Part shown: piece after piece, positions 1-9,875 of the stretch
How positions within the stretch are numbered: the stretch's first letter is position 1
Layout: each line of letters starts with the position of its first letter
Position numbers and translations under genes: made by a program
Notes under the pieces: generated by a model
Database searches by the model: none
Told to the model about the DNA's origin: nothing
Seen by the model: only the letters and a program-made list of their open reading frames with translations
DNA from: Neostapfia colusana
Lineage: Eukaryota > Streptophyta > Magnoliopsida > Poales > Poaceae
Direction of reading: 5' to 3'
Assembly (NCBI GenBank): GCA_030760725.1
Contig: JASWHV010000010.1
Location: 32,617,760-32,681,759, forward strand
DNA: 64,000 nt

Positions 1-930
1 CGGTTGGAGAACGGGTGGGTAGTTTCCCACTGCTCTGACCGTAGCGGCTACCCGGGAGCATTGTGGCTAATGCTCCAATATTTCGGGTACAACCAGATGC
101 CGCAATACTTCGCCAAGGAAGAAGGCGAAGAGGGGAACAAGACGTGGACGATCCATGTCGAGGTTCCTGCAGGGCCTACGCCACCCGGTTGGGTGCCATT
201 CACCGTCACGGTGAGAGGAAGACAACCGGAAGGGATGTGGCAAGTGGCAGCCCGTGACACTATGTCACGTTTCTGCCAACTACACGTACAGGCTATGGAG
301 GGAACTCCATACGCACTCGTTCCGGTGGAGGGACGAGCTCAGCATGTGTGGGAAGAGAGGTACCTAGAGGCAACAAACCCGAGTTGCCCAAGGTACAACC
401 CCGCGGAGGCAAATCTCAGCCTCCAAATGAGGGCGGGAAACGCTGTGATGGACAGCCAAGCTGTTCATACGGAGCATCTCGCCACCAAGCTCAAGGAGAG
501 CACAAGCCGTGGAGATCATTTTGAGAGTGCTCACAGTGCACTCCGCAATGTGCTCCTTCCGACGATCAAGCGACTGAATGAACAACACAATCAGTTGCGT
601 CGTCTGAAGAAGGCAAAGAAGAAGAGCCGTGTTGACATTGCGGCGTTGCAAGAGCTGGTGCAGACCCTAACCCAGCAGAATGAGGACCTTGCTCAAGAGC
701 GGGACGACGCTATTGAGGAAGGACAAGGCTGGGAAGAGGACTACAACCAGGCTATGGACGAGGTGCATGCATTGCAGGACCTCGTGCCCCCGGTATTGGG
801 CGTACCGGTAGTCTTGGGTCTTCCAGCCATGGGAGAACCTGGAATGGGAGAAGAGGTGGTAGACCCCGAGCCACCAGCAGAGGTACCGGAGGAGGACGAC
901 CCACAGGAGGTCGAGTTCTACTCCGAGTAG
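1..930 (+). CDS. ORF0 of copy A, 5'-truncated by window edge
   Basis: The frame is open from base 1 (CGG, Arg) to TAG at 928-930. It equals residues 6-314 of the complete ORF0 of copy B and differs by at least one residue (Pro here, Arg in B, near base 173). The protein has an N-terminal half of unknown fold, a basic patch (RRLKKAKKKSR) near residue 205 of the full protein, a predicted coiled coil from about 216 to 265, and a Pro/acidic tail. It has no gag or pol motif. Extra ORFs at this place are known in RIRE3/RIRE8-like elements, where the function is unsettled. The gag-pol start follows 272 bp downstream. Confidence 0.85.
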   Translation, partial: RLENGWVVSHCSDRSGYPGALWLMLQYFGYNQMPQYFAKEEGEEGNKTWTIHVEVPAGPTPPGWVPFTVTVRGRQPEGMWQVAARDTMSRFCQLHVQAMEGTPYALVPVEGRAQHVWEERYLEATNPSCPRYNPAEANLSLQMRAGNAVMDSQAVHTEHLATKLKESTSRGDHFESAHSALRNVLLPTIKRLNEQHNQLRRLKKAKKKSRVDIAALQELVQTLTQQNEDLAQERDDAIEEGQGWEEDYNQAMDEVHALQDLVPPVLGVPVVLGLPAMGEPGMGEEVVDPEPPAEVPEEDDPQEVEFYSE

Positions 931-1202
931 GGGGTTACGGTTGCCAAGTAGGGCAGCTAGGGTAGCGTAACCCAACTTTTGTAATCGGTGACATGTCGTG
1001 TAGACAGTAGCGTATGTATAGGTAGTGACGACATGAGCACGACTTCTCGGAGATCCGAGAATAATGTATCTTGTATAAAGTTTATGCTTTATCAATATAT
1101 GTGAATGTTGTGCAAGTTAATCATGCGTCGCTTCAATACTTACTCCTGTTTATGGAATTTTGAGTAAGACATGTGCTAATTGCTGCTGTGTTGAATTTCA
1201 GA

Positions 1203-4200
1203 ATGACGCGTACTCGTGCCAACCCCGATGTTGGAGGTACTAGCCAAGGGGGAGAGACCTCCCAACCACCTCCCGAGGACTCCTCGGGACAGCAGCAGCA
1301 ACAGCAACAGCAAACACCGCCACCGCCACTGCCAACGGTTACATTGGCCGACATTGTCGCGGCAATGGCGGGTTCACATCAGCAGCATACAGAGCTGCTG
1401 CAAACGTTAATTGCGAATACGTCTCGCCCAGAGAGACGTCAAGATCGTGAGGAGCGCCAACAGAGCTCCTACTCTGACTTCCTGGCGACTCATCCCCCTG
1501 TATTCTCAAGGGCGGATGAACCACTTGACGCGGACAACTGGCTCCGCGCCATAGAGATGAAGTTCGGGCTGCTCCAAATCAGCGAGCAGCGCAAGACTCA
1601 GTTCGCGGTCCAGCAGCTCCAAGGATCCGCGAGCGCGTGGTGGGCCAACTTTTGTGCTTCACAACCCACCGACCGAGTGATGACCTGGGCGGAGTTCCGG
1701 ACGGCCTTCCGGGCCTATCATATACCGCCCGGTTTGATGAAGAGGAAGACGCAGGAATTCCTACACCTGCAACAAGGGAGCCGGAACGCGCTGGAGTACT
1801 CCAGAGCGTTCAACGATCTCGCACTCTACGCGTCGTATCACGCAGATACGGACGAGAAGCGGCGGGACCACTTTTACCAGGGGCTTAACCCGCTCCTGAA
1901 GGACAAGCTGGCGATGTTCAATCGCGGCAGCCTCAACGACATAATTGATGCTGCGATTGTTCAGGAAGACTCCGGCAAGGAGTTGGCGGCGGCAGAGCGA
2001 AAGCGAAGCGCGCCGCAGAGCAGCGGAGAAGGAGGCGGTCCTTCTCAGAAGTTTCGGATGGTGAATCGCCCACCATCAGGTCCGCGCTGGCAGCCACCAC
2101 AGCGGTCGATGCCGTTCCGCGGTCGGCCGTATTCTTCACCGGCATTCCGGCCGGCACTGCCAGCACCACCGCAACAACAACAGCAGCAGCGGGCGATGCC
2201 GCGTGCGTTTGCACCTCCGCAACGCATGCCGGGCTTTCGTCCACCAAGTACTCCACCAGCAGCGGCCACATGTTACAAGTGTGGTCGTCCAGGACACTTC
2301 GCGAGCAGTTGCCCGGAGAGGCAAGGCGGCGGAGTGGTACCACAGTTTCCGGGGAGGAATCAACCCCGGAACCCTACTAATGCGCGGCGGGCAAACCCTA
2401 GGCCCGGTACTGTCCACCAGCTTGCCATTGAGGACGTGCCGGAGGGCGAGCCAATCCTTGCGGGTATGTTCCAACTCCACCAGCATCCCGCTATAGTACT
2501 ATTTGATTCAGGCGCCACGCATAATTTTATTAGCCAAGCTTTCATTGCTAAACACAGCTTGCCAATACTACCCACCGATAGTCCATATTTAATTTGTTCA
2601 CCGGGTGGGAAGATTTCAGCAAGCGTAATGGTCTCCAAAGCACCATTATGCTTAGCGGGTAGAGTGTACCCCACGTCTCTCATTATCTTAGAGGGACAGA
2701 AGGTCGATGTCATCCTAGGGATGTCGTGGTTAAACCGCCACGGCGCTGTTTTAGACACCGTCCTCCGAGTCGTGCACTTAAACTCAGGAGTGCACGGTTC
2801 TCACTCATTATTTCTGGACAGTCCAGAAATAAAACTTCCAAGTGTCTATCAAGCCACAACCATCAGATTGGAAGACATTCCAGTGGTCCGAGAATTCCCT
2901 GATGTATTCCCGGATGATTTGCCGGGGATGCCACCCGATAGAGAGGTGGAGTTCAAGATTGAACTTGCACCGGGAACCATGCCAATATCCCGAAGGCCGT
3001 ACAAGATGGCGCCCAAGGAGTTGGCTGAACTGAAGACTCAGCTCACGGACCTTCTGGAGAAGGGTTTTATTAGGCCGAGCTCCTCGCCATGGGGCTGTTC
3101 GGCATTATTTGTCAAAAAGAAGGATGAAACGTTGCGGCTTTGCGTGGACTACCGTCCATTAAATGCCGTAACCATCAAGAACAAGTACCCGTTGCCACGG
3201 ATCGACATGTTGTTTGATCAGTTGGTCGAAGCAAAGGTCTTTTCCAAGATGGATTTAAGATCCGGGTACCATCAGATTAAGATCAGGGCTGAGGACATTC
3301 CAAAGACAGCTTTTTCGACAAGGTACGGACTTTATGAGTACCTGGTCATGTCCTTTGGCCTCACCAATGCTCCAGCTCACTTCATGTACTTAATGAACTC
3401 GGTGTTCATGCCGGAGCTGGACAAGTTTGTCGTGGTCTTCATCGACGACATCCTGGTATATTCCAAGTCGGAGGAAGATCACAAGAAACATCTGCGTATA
3501 GTCTTGCAACGGCTGCGGGATCACAAGTTATACGCAAAGTTCAGCAAATGCGAGTTTTGGATATCGCAAGTGCCTTTCCTCGGGCATATCATCTCAGCGG
3601 AGGGTATCGCTGTGGACCCGAGCAAAATCACGCAAGTGCTGAATTGGAAATCCCCGAGAACTGTTCATGAGGTACGGAGTTTCCTCGGACTCGCGGGATA
3701 TTATCGGAGGTTCATTCCGAACTTCTCGAAGATTGCCAAGCCAATGACAGAGCTGCTGAAGAAGGCTACCAAATATGTTTGGAGTCCAGCATGTGAAGCA
3801 GCATTCAAGGCTTTAGTCAAGCACCTGACATCAGCACCGGTTTTGGCGCAGCCAGACACAACAAAACCGTTCGATGTGTACTGCGATGCATCCGGCATTG
3901 GGCTCGGATGTGTGTTGATGCAAGACCGAAGGGTGGTCGCGTATGGGTCACGGCAGCTTAGGAATCATGAGCAAAATTATCCAACTCACGACTTGGAGCT
4001 CGCTGCCGTGGTACTTGCACTGAAAATGTGGAGGCACTACCTACTCGGTAACCTCGTACATTTATATACCGACCACAAAAGCCTCAAGTACATATTCACT
4101 CAGAAGGAGCTGAACATGAGGCAACGAAGATGGTTAGAACTGATAAAGGATTACGAGATAGAGATCCATTATCATCCGGGCAAGGCAAACGTTGTGGCAG

Positions 4201-5759
4201 ACGCGCTAAGCCGCAAGTCACACGTCAATAATCTGACCATCACACCGTTGGAAGAGAGCGAACCACCACTACATGTGATTCCACATGGAGCTCTCTACAA
4301 CCTAGCTTTGATCCCCACCATCCGTGAAGAGATAGCGGCAGCCCAGAAGAATGACAAGGGCATATCACATTTGCGGAGACGTGTAGACAGTGGGGAGTTG
4401 AAATGTTTCCGGAAGGACGGAGACGGCGTCCTATGGTTCAAGGACCGGATCGTCGTACCCCGAAACACGGAGTTACGGAAGAAAATCTTTGATGAGGCTC
4501 ACTTATCAAAGTTTTCTATTCACCCCGGCAGCAACAAGATGTATCAAGAACTCAGAAGCAAGTTTTGGTGGACACGGATGAAGCGAGAGACTGCAAAATA
4601 CGTGTCCGAGTGTGATACATGTCGACGGGTGAAGGCAGACCACATGCGGAAACCGGGACTGCTGCAACCACTGGGCATTCCTGCCTGGAAGTGGGAGGAC
4701 GTGAGCATGGATTTCGTCGTCGGTTTACCCACCACCTTACAGAAACATGATTCTGTGTGGGTGATCGTCGATCGGCTCACCAAAGTTGCCCATTTCATCC
4801 CGGTCAACACCAACTACAACGCCAAGAAGTACGCTGAACTGTACATCTCACGGATCCTATGCTTATACGGCGTACCCCGTACTATCGTATCGGACCGGGG
4901 CACTTTATTTGTGTCCCGTTTTTGGGAGCAGCTCCACGCTGCCTTGGGGACGAAGCTGATCCGTAGTTCAGCCTACCACCCGCAGACGGATGGGCAAACG
5001 GAGCGGGTAAATCAAATCTTAGAAGACATGCTACGAGCTTGCGCTATCGACCACGGCAAGAACTGGGATGATCACTTGCCGTTAGCCGAGTTCTCGTACA
5101 ACAATGGGTACCAAGCCAGCATCAAGATGGCGCCCTACGAGGCGCTATACGGGAGAAAATGCCGCACACCATTGAATTGGTGTGAGTCTGGCGAGAGGGT
5201 TACCTTCGGGATTGATCTTGTCAACAACGCGGAAGAAAAGGTTCGATTAATTCAAGCGAACCTAAAAGCCGCTCAATCCCGACAGAAACAGTATGCGGAC
5301 CGGAGAAGGCGTCCGTTACAATTCGAAGCTGGAGACCACGTATATCTACGAGTGTCTCCAATGAAGGGCGTAAACAGATTTGGGGTGAGAGGAAAGTTAG
5401 CACCCCGATTCATCGGTCCATTCCAGATTACCGAAAGATGTGGATCGGTGGCATACCGGCTAAGATTACCAGAAGCACTTTCCGGTGTGCACGACGTCTT
5501 TCACATTTCCCAGCTGAGGAAGTGTCTCAAGCTATCAACTACCGTTCAGCTGGAAGACATTGAAGAACTGCAACCGGATCTCACCTATCGGGAGGAACCG
5601 GTGCAGATTATTGATGAAAAGGCCCGAACCACACGCAACCGTACGTTGTGGTTCTACAAGGTTCTGTGGAGTAATCACTCCATGGATGAAGCGACATGGG
5701 AGAGCGAAGAATTCCTTCGCACTAACTACCCCGACTTTCTCACGTCGCATATCCGGTAA
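1203..5759 (+). CDS. gag-pol: gag-pol polyprotein of copy A, intact 1518 aa
   Basis: This is one uninterrupted frame for the structural and enzymatic polyprotein. I start at ATG 1203 (MTRTRANPDV), one base after a TTTCAG splice acceptor; upstream in-frame triplets are not ATG. Order with rough residues: poly-Gln and Pro stretch 25-45; retrotransposon gag domain 80-240 with the WWANF motif near 146; zinc knuckle CYKCGRPGHFASSC near 357, all CCHC ligands present; aspartic protease FDSGATHNFIS near 435; reverse transcriptase from about 615 with FIDD at 746-749; RNase H with CDASG near 894; integrase HHCC zinc domain 1100-1140 and a D-D(35)-E core (SMDFVV, SDRGT, GQTER); HDVFHISQL near 1430; chromodomain-like tail with EATWE near 1496. 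No stop or frameshift was seen. Confidence 0.96.
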   Translation: MTRTRANPDVGGTSQGGETSQPPPEDSSGQQQQQQQQTPPPPLPTVTLADIVAAMAGSHQQHTELLQTLIANTSRPERRQDREERQQSSYSDFLATHPPVFSRADEPLDADNWLRAIEMKFGLLQISEQRKTQFAVQQLQGSASAWWANFCASQPTDRVMTWAEFRTAFRAYHIPPGLMKRKTQEFLHLQQGSRNALEYSRAFNDLALYASYHADTDEKRRDHFYQGLNPLLKDKLAMFNRGSLNDIIDAAIVQEDSGKELAAAERKRSAPQSSGEGGGPSQKFRMVNRPPSGPRWQPPQRSMPFRGRPYSSPAFRPALPAPPQQQQQQRAMPRAFAPPQRMPGFRPPSTPPAAATCYKCGRPGHFASSCPERQGGGVVPQFPGRNQPRNPTNARRANPRPGTVHQLAIEDVPEGEPILAGMFQLHQHPAIVLFDSGATHNFISQAFIAKHSLPILPTDSPYLICSPGGKISASVMVSKAPLCLAGRVYPTSLIILEGQKVDVILGMSWLNRHGAVLDTVLRVVHLNSGVHGSHSLFLDSPEIKLPSVYQATTIRLEDIPVVREFPDVFPDDLPGMPPDREVEFKIELAPGTMPISRRPYKMAPKELAELKTQLTDLLEKGFIRPSSSPWGCSALFVKKKDETLRLCVDYRPLNAVTIKNKYPLPRIDMLFDQLVEAKVFSKMDLRSGYHQIKIRAEDIPKTAFSTRYGLYEYLVMSFGLTNAPAHFMYLMNSVFMPELDKFVVVFIDDILVYSKSEEDHKKHLRIVLQRLRDHKLYAKFSKCEFWISQVPFLGHIISAEGIAVDPSKITQVLNWKSPRTVHEVRSFLGLAGYYRRFIPNFSKIAKPMTELLKKATKYVWSPACEAAFKALVKHLTSAPVLAQPDTTKPFDVYCDASGIGLGCVLMQDRRVVAYGSRQLRNHEQNYPTHDLELAAVVLALKMWRHYLLGNLVHLYTDHKSLKYIFTQKELNMRQRRWLELIKDYEIEIHYHPGKANVVADALSRKSHVNNLTITPLEESEPPLHVIPHGALYNLALIPTIREEIAAAQKNDKGISHLRRRVDSGELKCFRKDGDGVLWFKDRIVVPRNTELRKKIFDEAHLSKFSIHPGSNKMYQELRSKFWWTRMKRETAKYVSECDTCRRVKADHMRKPGLLQPLGIPAWKWEDVSMDFVVGLPTTLQKHDSVWVIVDRLTKVAHFIPVNTNYNAKKYAELYISRILCLYGVPRTIVSDRGTLFVSRFWEQLHAALGTKLIRSSAYHPQTDGQTERVNQILEDMLRACAIDHGKNWDDHLPLAEFSYNNGYQASIKMAPYEALYGRKCRTPLNWCESGERVTFGIDLVNNAEEKVRLIQANLKAAQSRQKQYADRRRRPLQFEAGDHVYLRVSPMKGVNRFGVRGKLAPRFIGPFQITERCGSVAYRLRLPEALSGVHDVFHISQLRKCLKLSTTVQLEDIEELQPDLTYREEPVQIIDEKARTTRNRTLWFYKVLWSNHSMDEATWESEEFLRTNYPDFLTSHIR

Positions 5760-5794
5760 TTTTTCCACCGTCCTCTCTCTCATTTTCACCTTAT

Positions 5795-5829
5795 AATCTC
5801 GGGACGAGATTCTTTTAAGGGGGGAGGAA
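5795..5829 (+). other. Pre-PPT hairpin and polypurine tract of copy A
   Basis: AATCTCG-GGA-CGAGATT (5795-5811) forms a perfect 7-bp stem with a 3-nt loop. It is followed by TTTTAAGGGGGGAGGAA, the plus-strand primer tract, which abuts the 3' LTR at 5830. The same stem precedes the tract in families 2 and 3. Confidence 0.85.
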
Positions 5830-6585
5830 TGTAAGGGCCTCAGTTTTTGACACCCATTTGCAGTGTTCATCCCCACACCACACACCTCATTTGAGGAAAA
5901 ATGATGAACACAAATAAAGAGCAAGTAACAATTATCAACATGCTCATTAGGGAACAAACTCACACATTGCAAAAGTGGTACTTCCCACATGTGATATAGA
6001 TGGGCTGGACATATGAAAACTCCTACACTTTGCCAAGGATGTCCATGCCAAGTTTCACCCAAATTCAAAACATTTTTGAGGTCATCTTGGGTGTAGATAG
6101 GAAAGGGGCAGTTTGAAAACATATTCAAATTCAAACTGTTTTCACCCACTGAATTTAAAAGTGGAAGGCATATTCTTGCTCAGCACATTTTTGTGAGCTC
6201 ACACACCAATTTTCACTCCATTTGGAGTTGATCTTGACATGAGCTAAGGGGGAGAAATTCAAACTTTATTTGAATTTCAAACTGCACTTGTGCTGAAATT
6301 CATTCAAACCAAACCTCATTTGAACTTTGATCAATTCAAATGGCTCTTGGGTGAATAATTTGAGTTGCCAAGGGTAGAATAGGGTTCACTGTTTACCACA
6401 GCTGTTAGGAATAAATTTCAGAGGTTAAAAGAGGAGTGGGACCCACATGTCAGCCTCAGCCTCAAAGCAAACCGACTGAACCACAGTTCAGTCGGTTCCC
6501 GGCTGTTGTGCGCGCGCGCCACCGAAGGGGCCGGCCGGCGCCAGCTCCTGCTGCGTGCCCCAAGCCGGAGGCCAGCCGGCCGAGC

Positions 6586-6593
6586 TATTTATT
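6586..6593 (+). promoter_or_regulatory. TATA-like box in copy A LTR
   Basis: TATTTATT lies between GC-rich flanks, about 755 bp into the LTR, at the place expected for the end of U3. The stretch from 6601 to the candidate donor after 6735 (CAGCAAG|GTACTA) has no ATG. The box is weaker than those of families 2 and 3. Confidence 0.5.
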
Positions 6594-8383
6594 CCCTCCC
6601 CGGCGTGCCTCAGTCACCATTTCCCCGAGCTACCGACGTGCGCGACTGCTTTTCCCACTGCCATCGCCGCCGCTCGAGTTCCTGCTTGATCAAGCCGATC
6701 GCAGCTCCCTCTTTCCATTCCAAGGTCCCAGCAAGGTACTAGCAACCATCCTCCATCCTTCCCATTGATAGAAATCGATTGAAACCGAGTGATATCGGCT
6801 GTGCCGAAAGATCAAACTCGGAACTGGAAACCGCCGCACCTCGGGCTCTCGTGGACAGCCCAACCTGGGCGTTGTCACGCCCGAGCCAAGGCACCCTTGG
6901 ACGCGCAAGTGATCGGTGCTGCTCATCCCCGAGCCACAGCTCGAGTGGTTGCTCACCGGCGGCGAATTTCCACTTTTCCCCTTTCTGTGTGCAGAACGAC
7001 CCTCGGGTACGATTCTGTTTAATTCGTGCTCTAGAAAGGATTAGAGGGCCTCAGGCCACTCCCACACGAACTAGACACGGTGACGCACAAGTTGCCTTCA
7101 CAACTCTGGGCCGGAGAACTTCTGTGCCCGGCGTAATTCAAGGTCTACTAATGGCGGAACGCACGGGGGGTATCGGGCGCACGGTGAGGACCTATTTCGG
7201 GCCTTCCCCGAGCTGCCCCGAGTTCATGTCGACCTTCTCTGAGGTCCACTGATGCTCCCCGACCGGTTTCCCAAGTAGCTGAGGCACTAGGAGCATCAGC
7301 CGACATGGCCGAAGTCGTTCCGATATGGCGGCTCGTCGCCGACCATGCTCCGGCCGTTGTCATGAGCAGCTGACCCTCGGATCATGTTCCCCAAGTAAAA
7401 GTAGGCAGGGGCGGCCAGAATCAAGAAGTTTGAAGCTGTACAGCAGCCGGCGGCGAGCTCTCCGGCGAGGTCCCTCGGCGGCGGAGCGCGGGTGTCGCGA
7501 GGTTGAAGAAGGGGGTGGACCCCAGCTGTCAGCGGCCGATATTTTGAATCGGGATCCGGCTGCGGCCGGGATCGGGTGTGCTGGCGCGCAAAAGCCTTGT
7601 GGGCCGCGGTGTGCTGTCGCTTCGGCGTGCGACGCGTGTCTCCTGGGCCCACGCGCGAGTTTAAACTTTTCCCCGATTTTCAGATTTCCTTCAAACTTCA
7701 AATCCTTATAACTTTGGCTAGAAAGCTCCAAATTGAGTGAACCAAATTTTGCTGGATTCAGCTCTTTGAGTACTTTCCAGAAAATCAAGTGTCACTTCAT
7801 GAGATTCCTTAATTCTCCAGAATTAATTCCTTAAAGTTTAAACTGTTAGGAATTTTAACTGGAGAATCATTTGGAGGAAAATCCTGAAATTTTGCTGAGA
7901 TGTTCACCAAAATATCCTTGAACTACCATAAAAATTTCAGATCCATTTGAGCTCATTTAGTCCACCTAATGGTGTGATTAGTAAAACTGTTCCAGAGAAA
8001 ATAGAAAATGTTCAGAAACATTTTCAGAATTTTCTCTGAAATTGTTTAGCTCATATCTTTAGTTAGAGACTTCCAAATTAAGTGAGACCAATTCCATTAG
8101 AACCCTCTGAAAATCTAGTTTTCAGAAAGTCATAGTTTGTTTCATGAAAATACCTAGAACACCCTAAAAGCCTTTAATTAAGGTCAAGGACATAATTATT
8201 TGTGGAGGGCTCAAATGAGCTTTGCTGCAACTAAAACTTGACCAAGTCTCTGTTTAGGTTGTAACCAAGCCACAGTAAAAGTTTCACAGTCATTAGGTCT
8301 ATCTAGTAAAGGTTATAGACTTCACAACTTCAAAGTTAATACAAAAGCATTTAATTAATACATACATTGTTCTTATCATGTAG

Positions 8384-8464
8384 TCGCTAAGGTCGAGGAG
8401 GAACCCGAAGTCCTAGACTTCGTTACTCCGGAGGAACAGCTAGCCTACGACCAAGAGCAGCAAG
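8384..8464 (+). other. Predicted LTR mini-exon, Glu/Gln-rich open frame (family 1)
   Basis: The exon is bounded by an acceptor (TTATCATGTAG, ending 8383) and a GC-type donor (CAAG|GCAAGC). Its frame reads acidic and Gln-rich residues (for example TPEEQLAYDQEQQ) and ends in phase 1. It holds no ATG. The copies in B are at 38083-38163 and 49470-49550. This is predicted from sequence only. Confidence 0.45.
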
Positions 8465-9555
8465 GCAAGCCCCGGTTTGCATTAACCATTTTATAAATTT
8501 TTATTGTTTTGAGCACATACTTGTTTTCTTTATGTTGTGCATCAGAGTCTTATTTGGAAACCCCACTGCATAGCCAAGAAAACCATGGGTTGGGGTTTAG
8601 GATTGCAAACCCCGTTAGCCACTGCATTGCTAGGATAGAGTAGGATTCGGTACAAGTCGAGTAGTTGGAACTACTCGCGAGAATAGGCTAGAGGCACATT
8701 GCTCGGGTAGAGATAGCACATGATACACATGGCAAGAAAATGAGACCGAGCGGAGAGTAAGGGCAGCAGGACTTTGGGGCCTGTGTGCTGTAGCTCCGCT
8801 TGTGTCGATTGAGGACCGAGCCGTGTGCGGGCCTGTTGAACAAGCTAGAACAGTACCGAAGACCTACCGGCTATATGGGAACCGGGAAACTGATGTAACT
8901 CGGGTAGCTGGGTATTGAGGCATTGCCCGTCGTTCAGAGGGTAGGTTGAGAGCTCGAGGTGTAAATCAGCTGGCGGCACAGAGATGCGCGTGCAGGGACC
9001 TCTTGCTCGGGACGATGGGACCGGTTCAATATTTGGCTAACGGGTGAAAGGTAGTCGCGTACGGCGTCCGTGATGGTTGTTGTAGGCAACATCGAGTACG
9101 GGCGTACGTGACGGGTTGTTCGGGTAACCCTGCAGGTGTAAATCGATTATAATCGCCGTCCCTCGCGGTCAGTGAGTACCACTTGTTCACTGTACCGTGA
9201 CGTAGAAAGAACAGGCTAGTTACATGTTAAAATGTTGCTGATTGAAAGTTGGATATTGATTGTTAATGATATGTTGTAGCTTAGTGCTAACTAAAGTTCT
9301 TTTCAACTTTGGGCAAAGTACATGAGAGAAATGCGTTTCTTGTTTGATTGCGGCTCTCTCATGTGCCTTAGCGTAAAGTTCTCCACAACCTGCTGCTAAA
9401 ACTTGAAAGTAAGGTTCTACTAATTAGGCGAGTCCTTGCAAATGATTTTTACCTCATGCAACCCATCACCCTCATGTAGAAGTTTCATGTTTAGGTGAGA
9501 CGGGTCAGACTTGCTGAGCCTTCGTGCTCACTGCTTGTGTTTGAAGCTTTTGCAG

Positions 9556-9644
9556 GGTTCTATGAGGAAGGGACTCCCGAAGAGGAGACGGAACCCCAGG
9601 AGGGGAACCCCGTCGAGTGGGAGTCGTGCACGCCGCAGAGTTAG
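9556..9644 (+). other. Predicted downstream LTR exon, acidic C-terminal frame (family 1)
   Basis: It follows the acceptor GCTTTTGCAG (ends 9555). Joined to the mini-exon at 8384-8464 across a 1091-nt GC-AG intron, the frame stays open and acidic (for example FYEEGTPEEETEPQEG) and stops at TAG 9642-9644. It is predicted only; an untranslated leader role is also possible. Confidence 0.4.
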
Positions 9645-9765
9645 TGTGCGAGTGTGCTAGCAAGGACACGTTCGAGGGCTGAACGTGCACTTGATGCTTA
9701 GTCTACGCCCGCGAGTGTGGACTAAACTTATTTTGATGTAAACATGTTAATAAACTTGTTTATGT

Positions 9766-9771
9766 AATAAA
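9766..9771 (+). terminator. Candidate poly(A) signal of copy A LTR
   Basis: AATAAA lies about 105 bp before the LTR end and is preceded by a T-rich stretch. The equivalent hexamers in B are at 39463-39468 and 50850-50855. Confidence 0.5.
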
Positions 9772-9875
9772 GCTTCCGCTTCCGCTTTGTACCTTTGACG
9801 TGTGTTATACGGTGTTGTGCAACGCAGCACCCCTCAGCGTGATCCTGGCTCGACAGGACCAGTGGGGTCGTGTCA

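Larger units (their letters stand above)
1..9875 (+). mobile_element. Copy A: family 1 Ty3/gypsy (Del/Tekay-like) retrotransposon, 5' part outside window
   Basis: The window opens inside ORF0 of this element and runs through gag-pol, the polypurine tract and a complete 3' LTR. Coordinate 1 corresponds to 41087 in the complete copy B (constant offset 41086 up to the 3' LTR), so the 5' LTR, primer site, leader and first five ORF0 codons lie to the left. The order ORF0, gag, protease, RT, RNase H, integrase, chromodomain-like tail and the long LTR match the RIRE3/RIRE8-type Del/Tekay group. Downstream of 9875 the sequence resumes inside a family 3 LTR, which shows that A inserted there. The reading frames are open, so this copy looks young. 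Confidence 0.95.
5830..9875 (+). repeat. 3' LTR of copy A (4046 bp)
   Basis: It starts TGTAAGGGCC directly after the polypurine tract and ends GTGTCA, matching both LTRs of copy B over the full length with scattered substitutions. It holds a TATA-like box, candidate splice sites and exons and an AATAAA. There is no LTR protein domain in it. The terminal bases are TG...CA. Confidence 0.95.

Noticed and set aside
5535..6149. Minus-strand 204-codon frame over the end of gag-pol and the LTR start (also at 46621-47235; its relative at 34919-35848 is partly real D pol)
   Set aside because: It is the antisense shadow of the polyprotein and LTR. In D the frame merges real protease/RT coding with LTR B sequence only because B inserted there.
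7325..7788. Overlapping frames of 118-142 codons on both strands in family 1 LTRs (also near 37024-37487 and 48411-48874)
   Set aside because: They are GC-rich chance frames in LTR sequence, present on both strands at once, low in complexity and without recognisable domains or proper start contexts.
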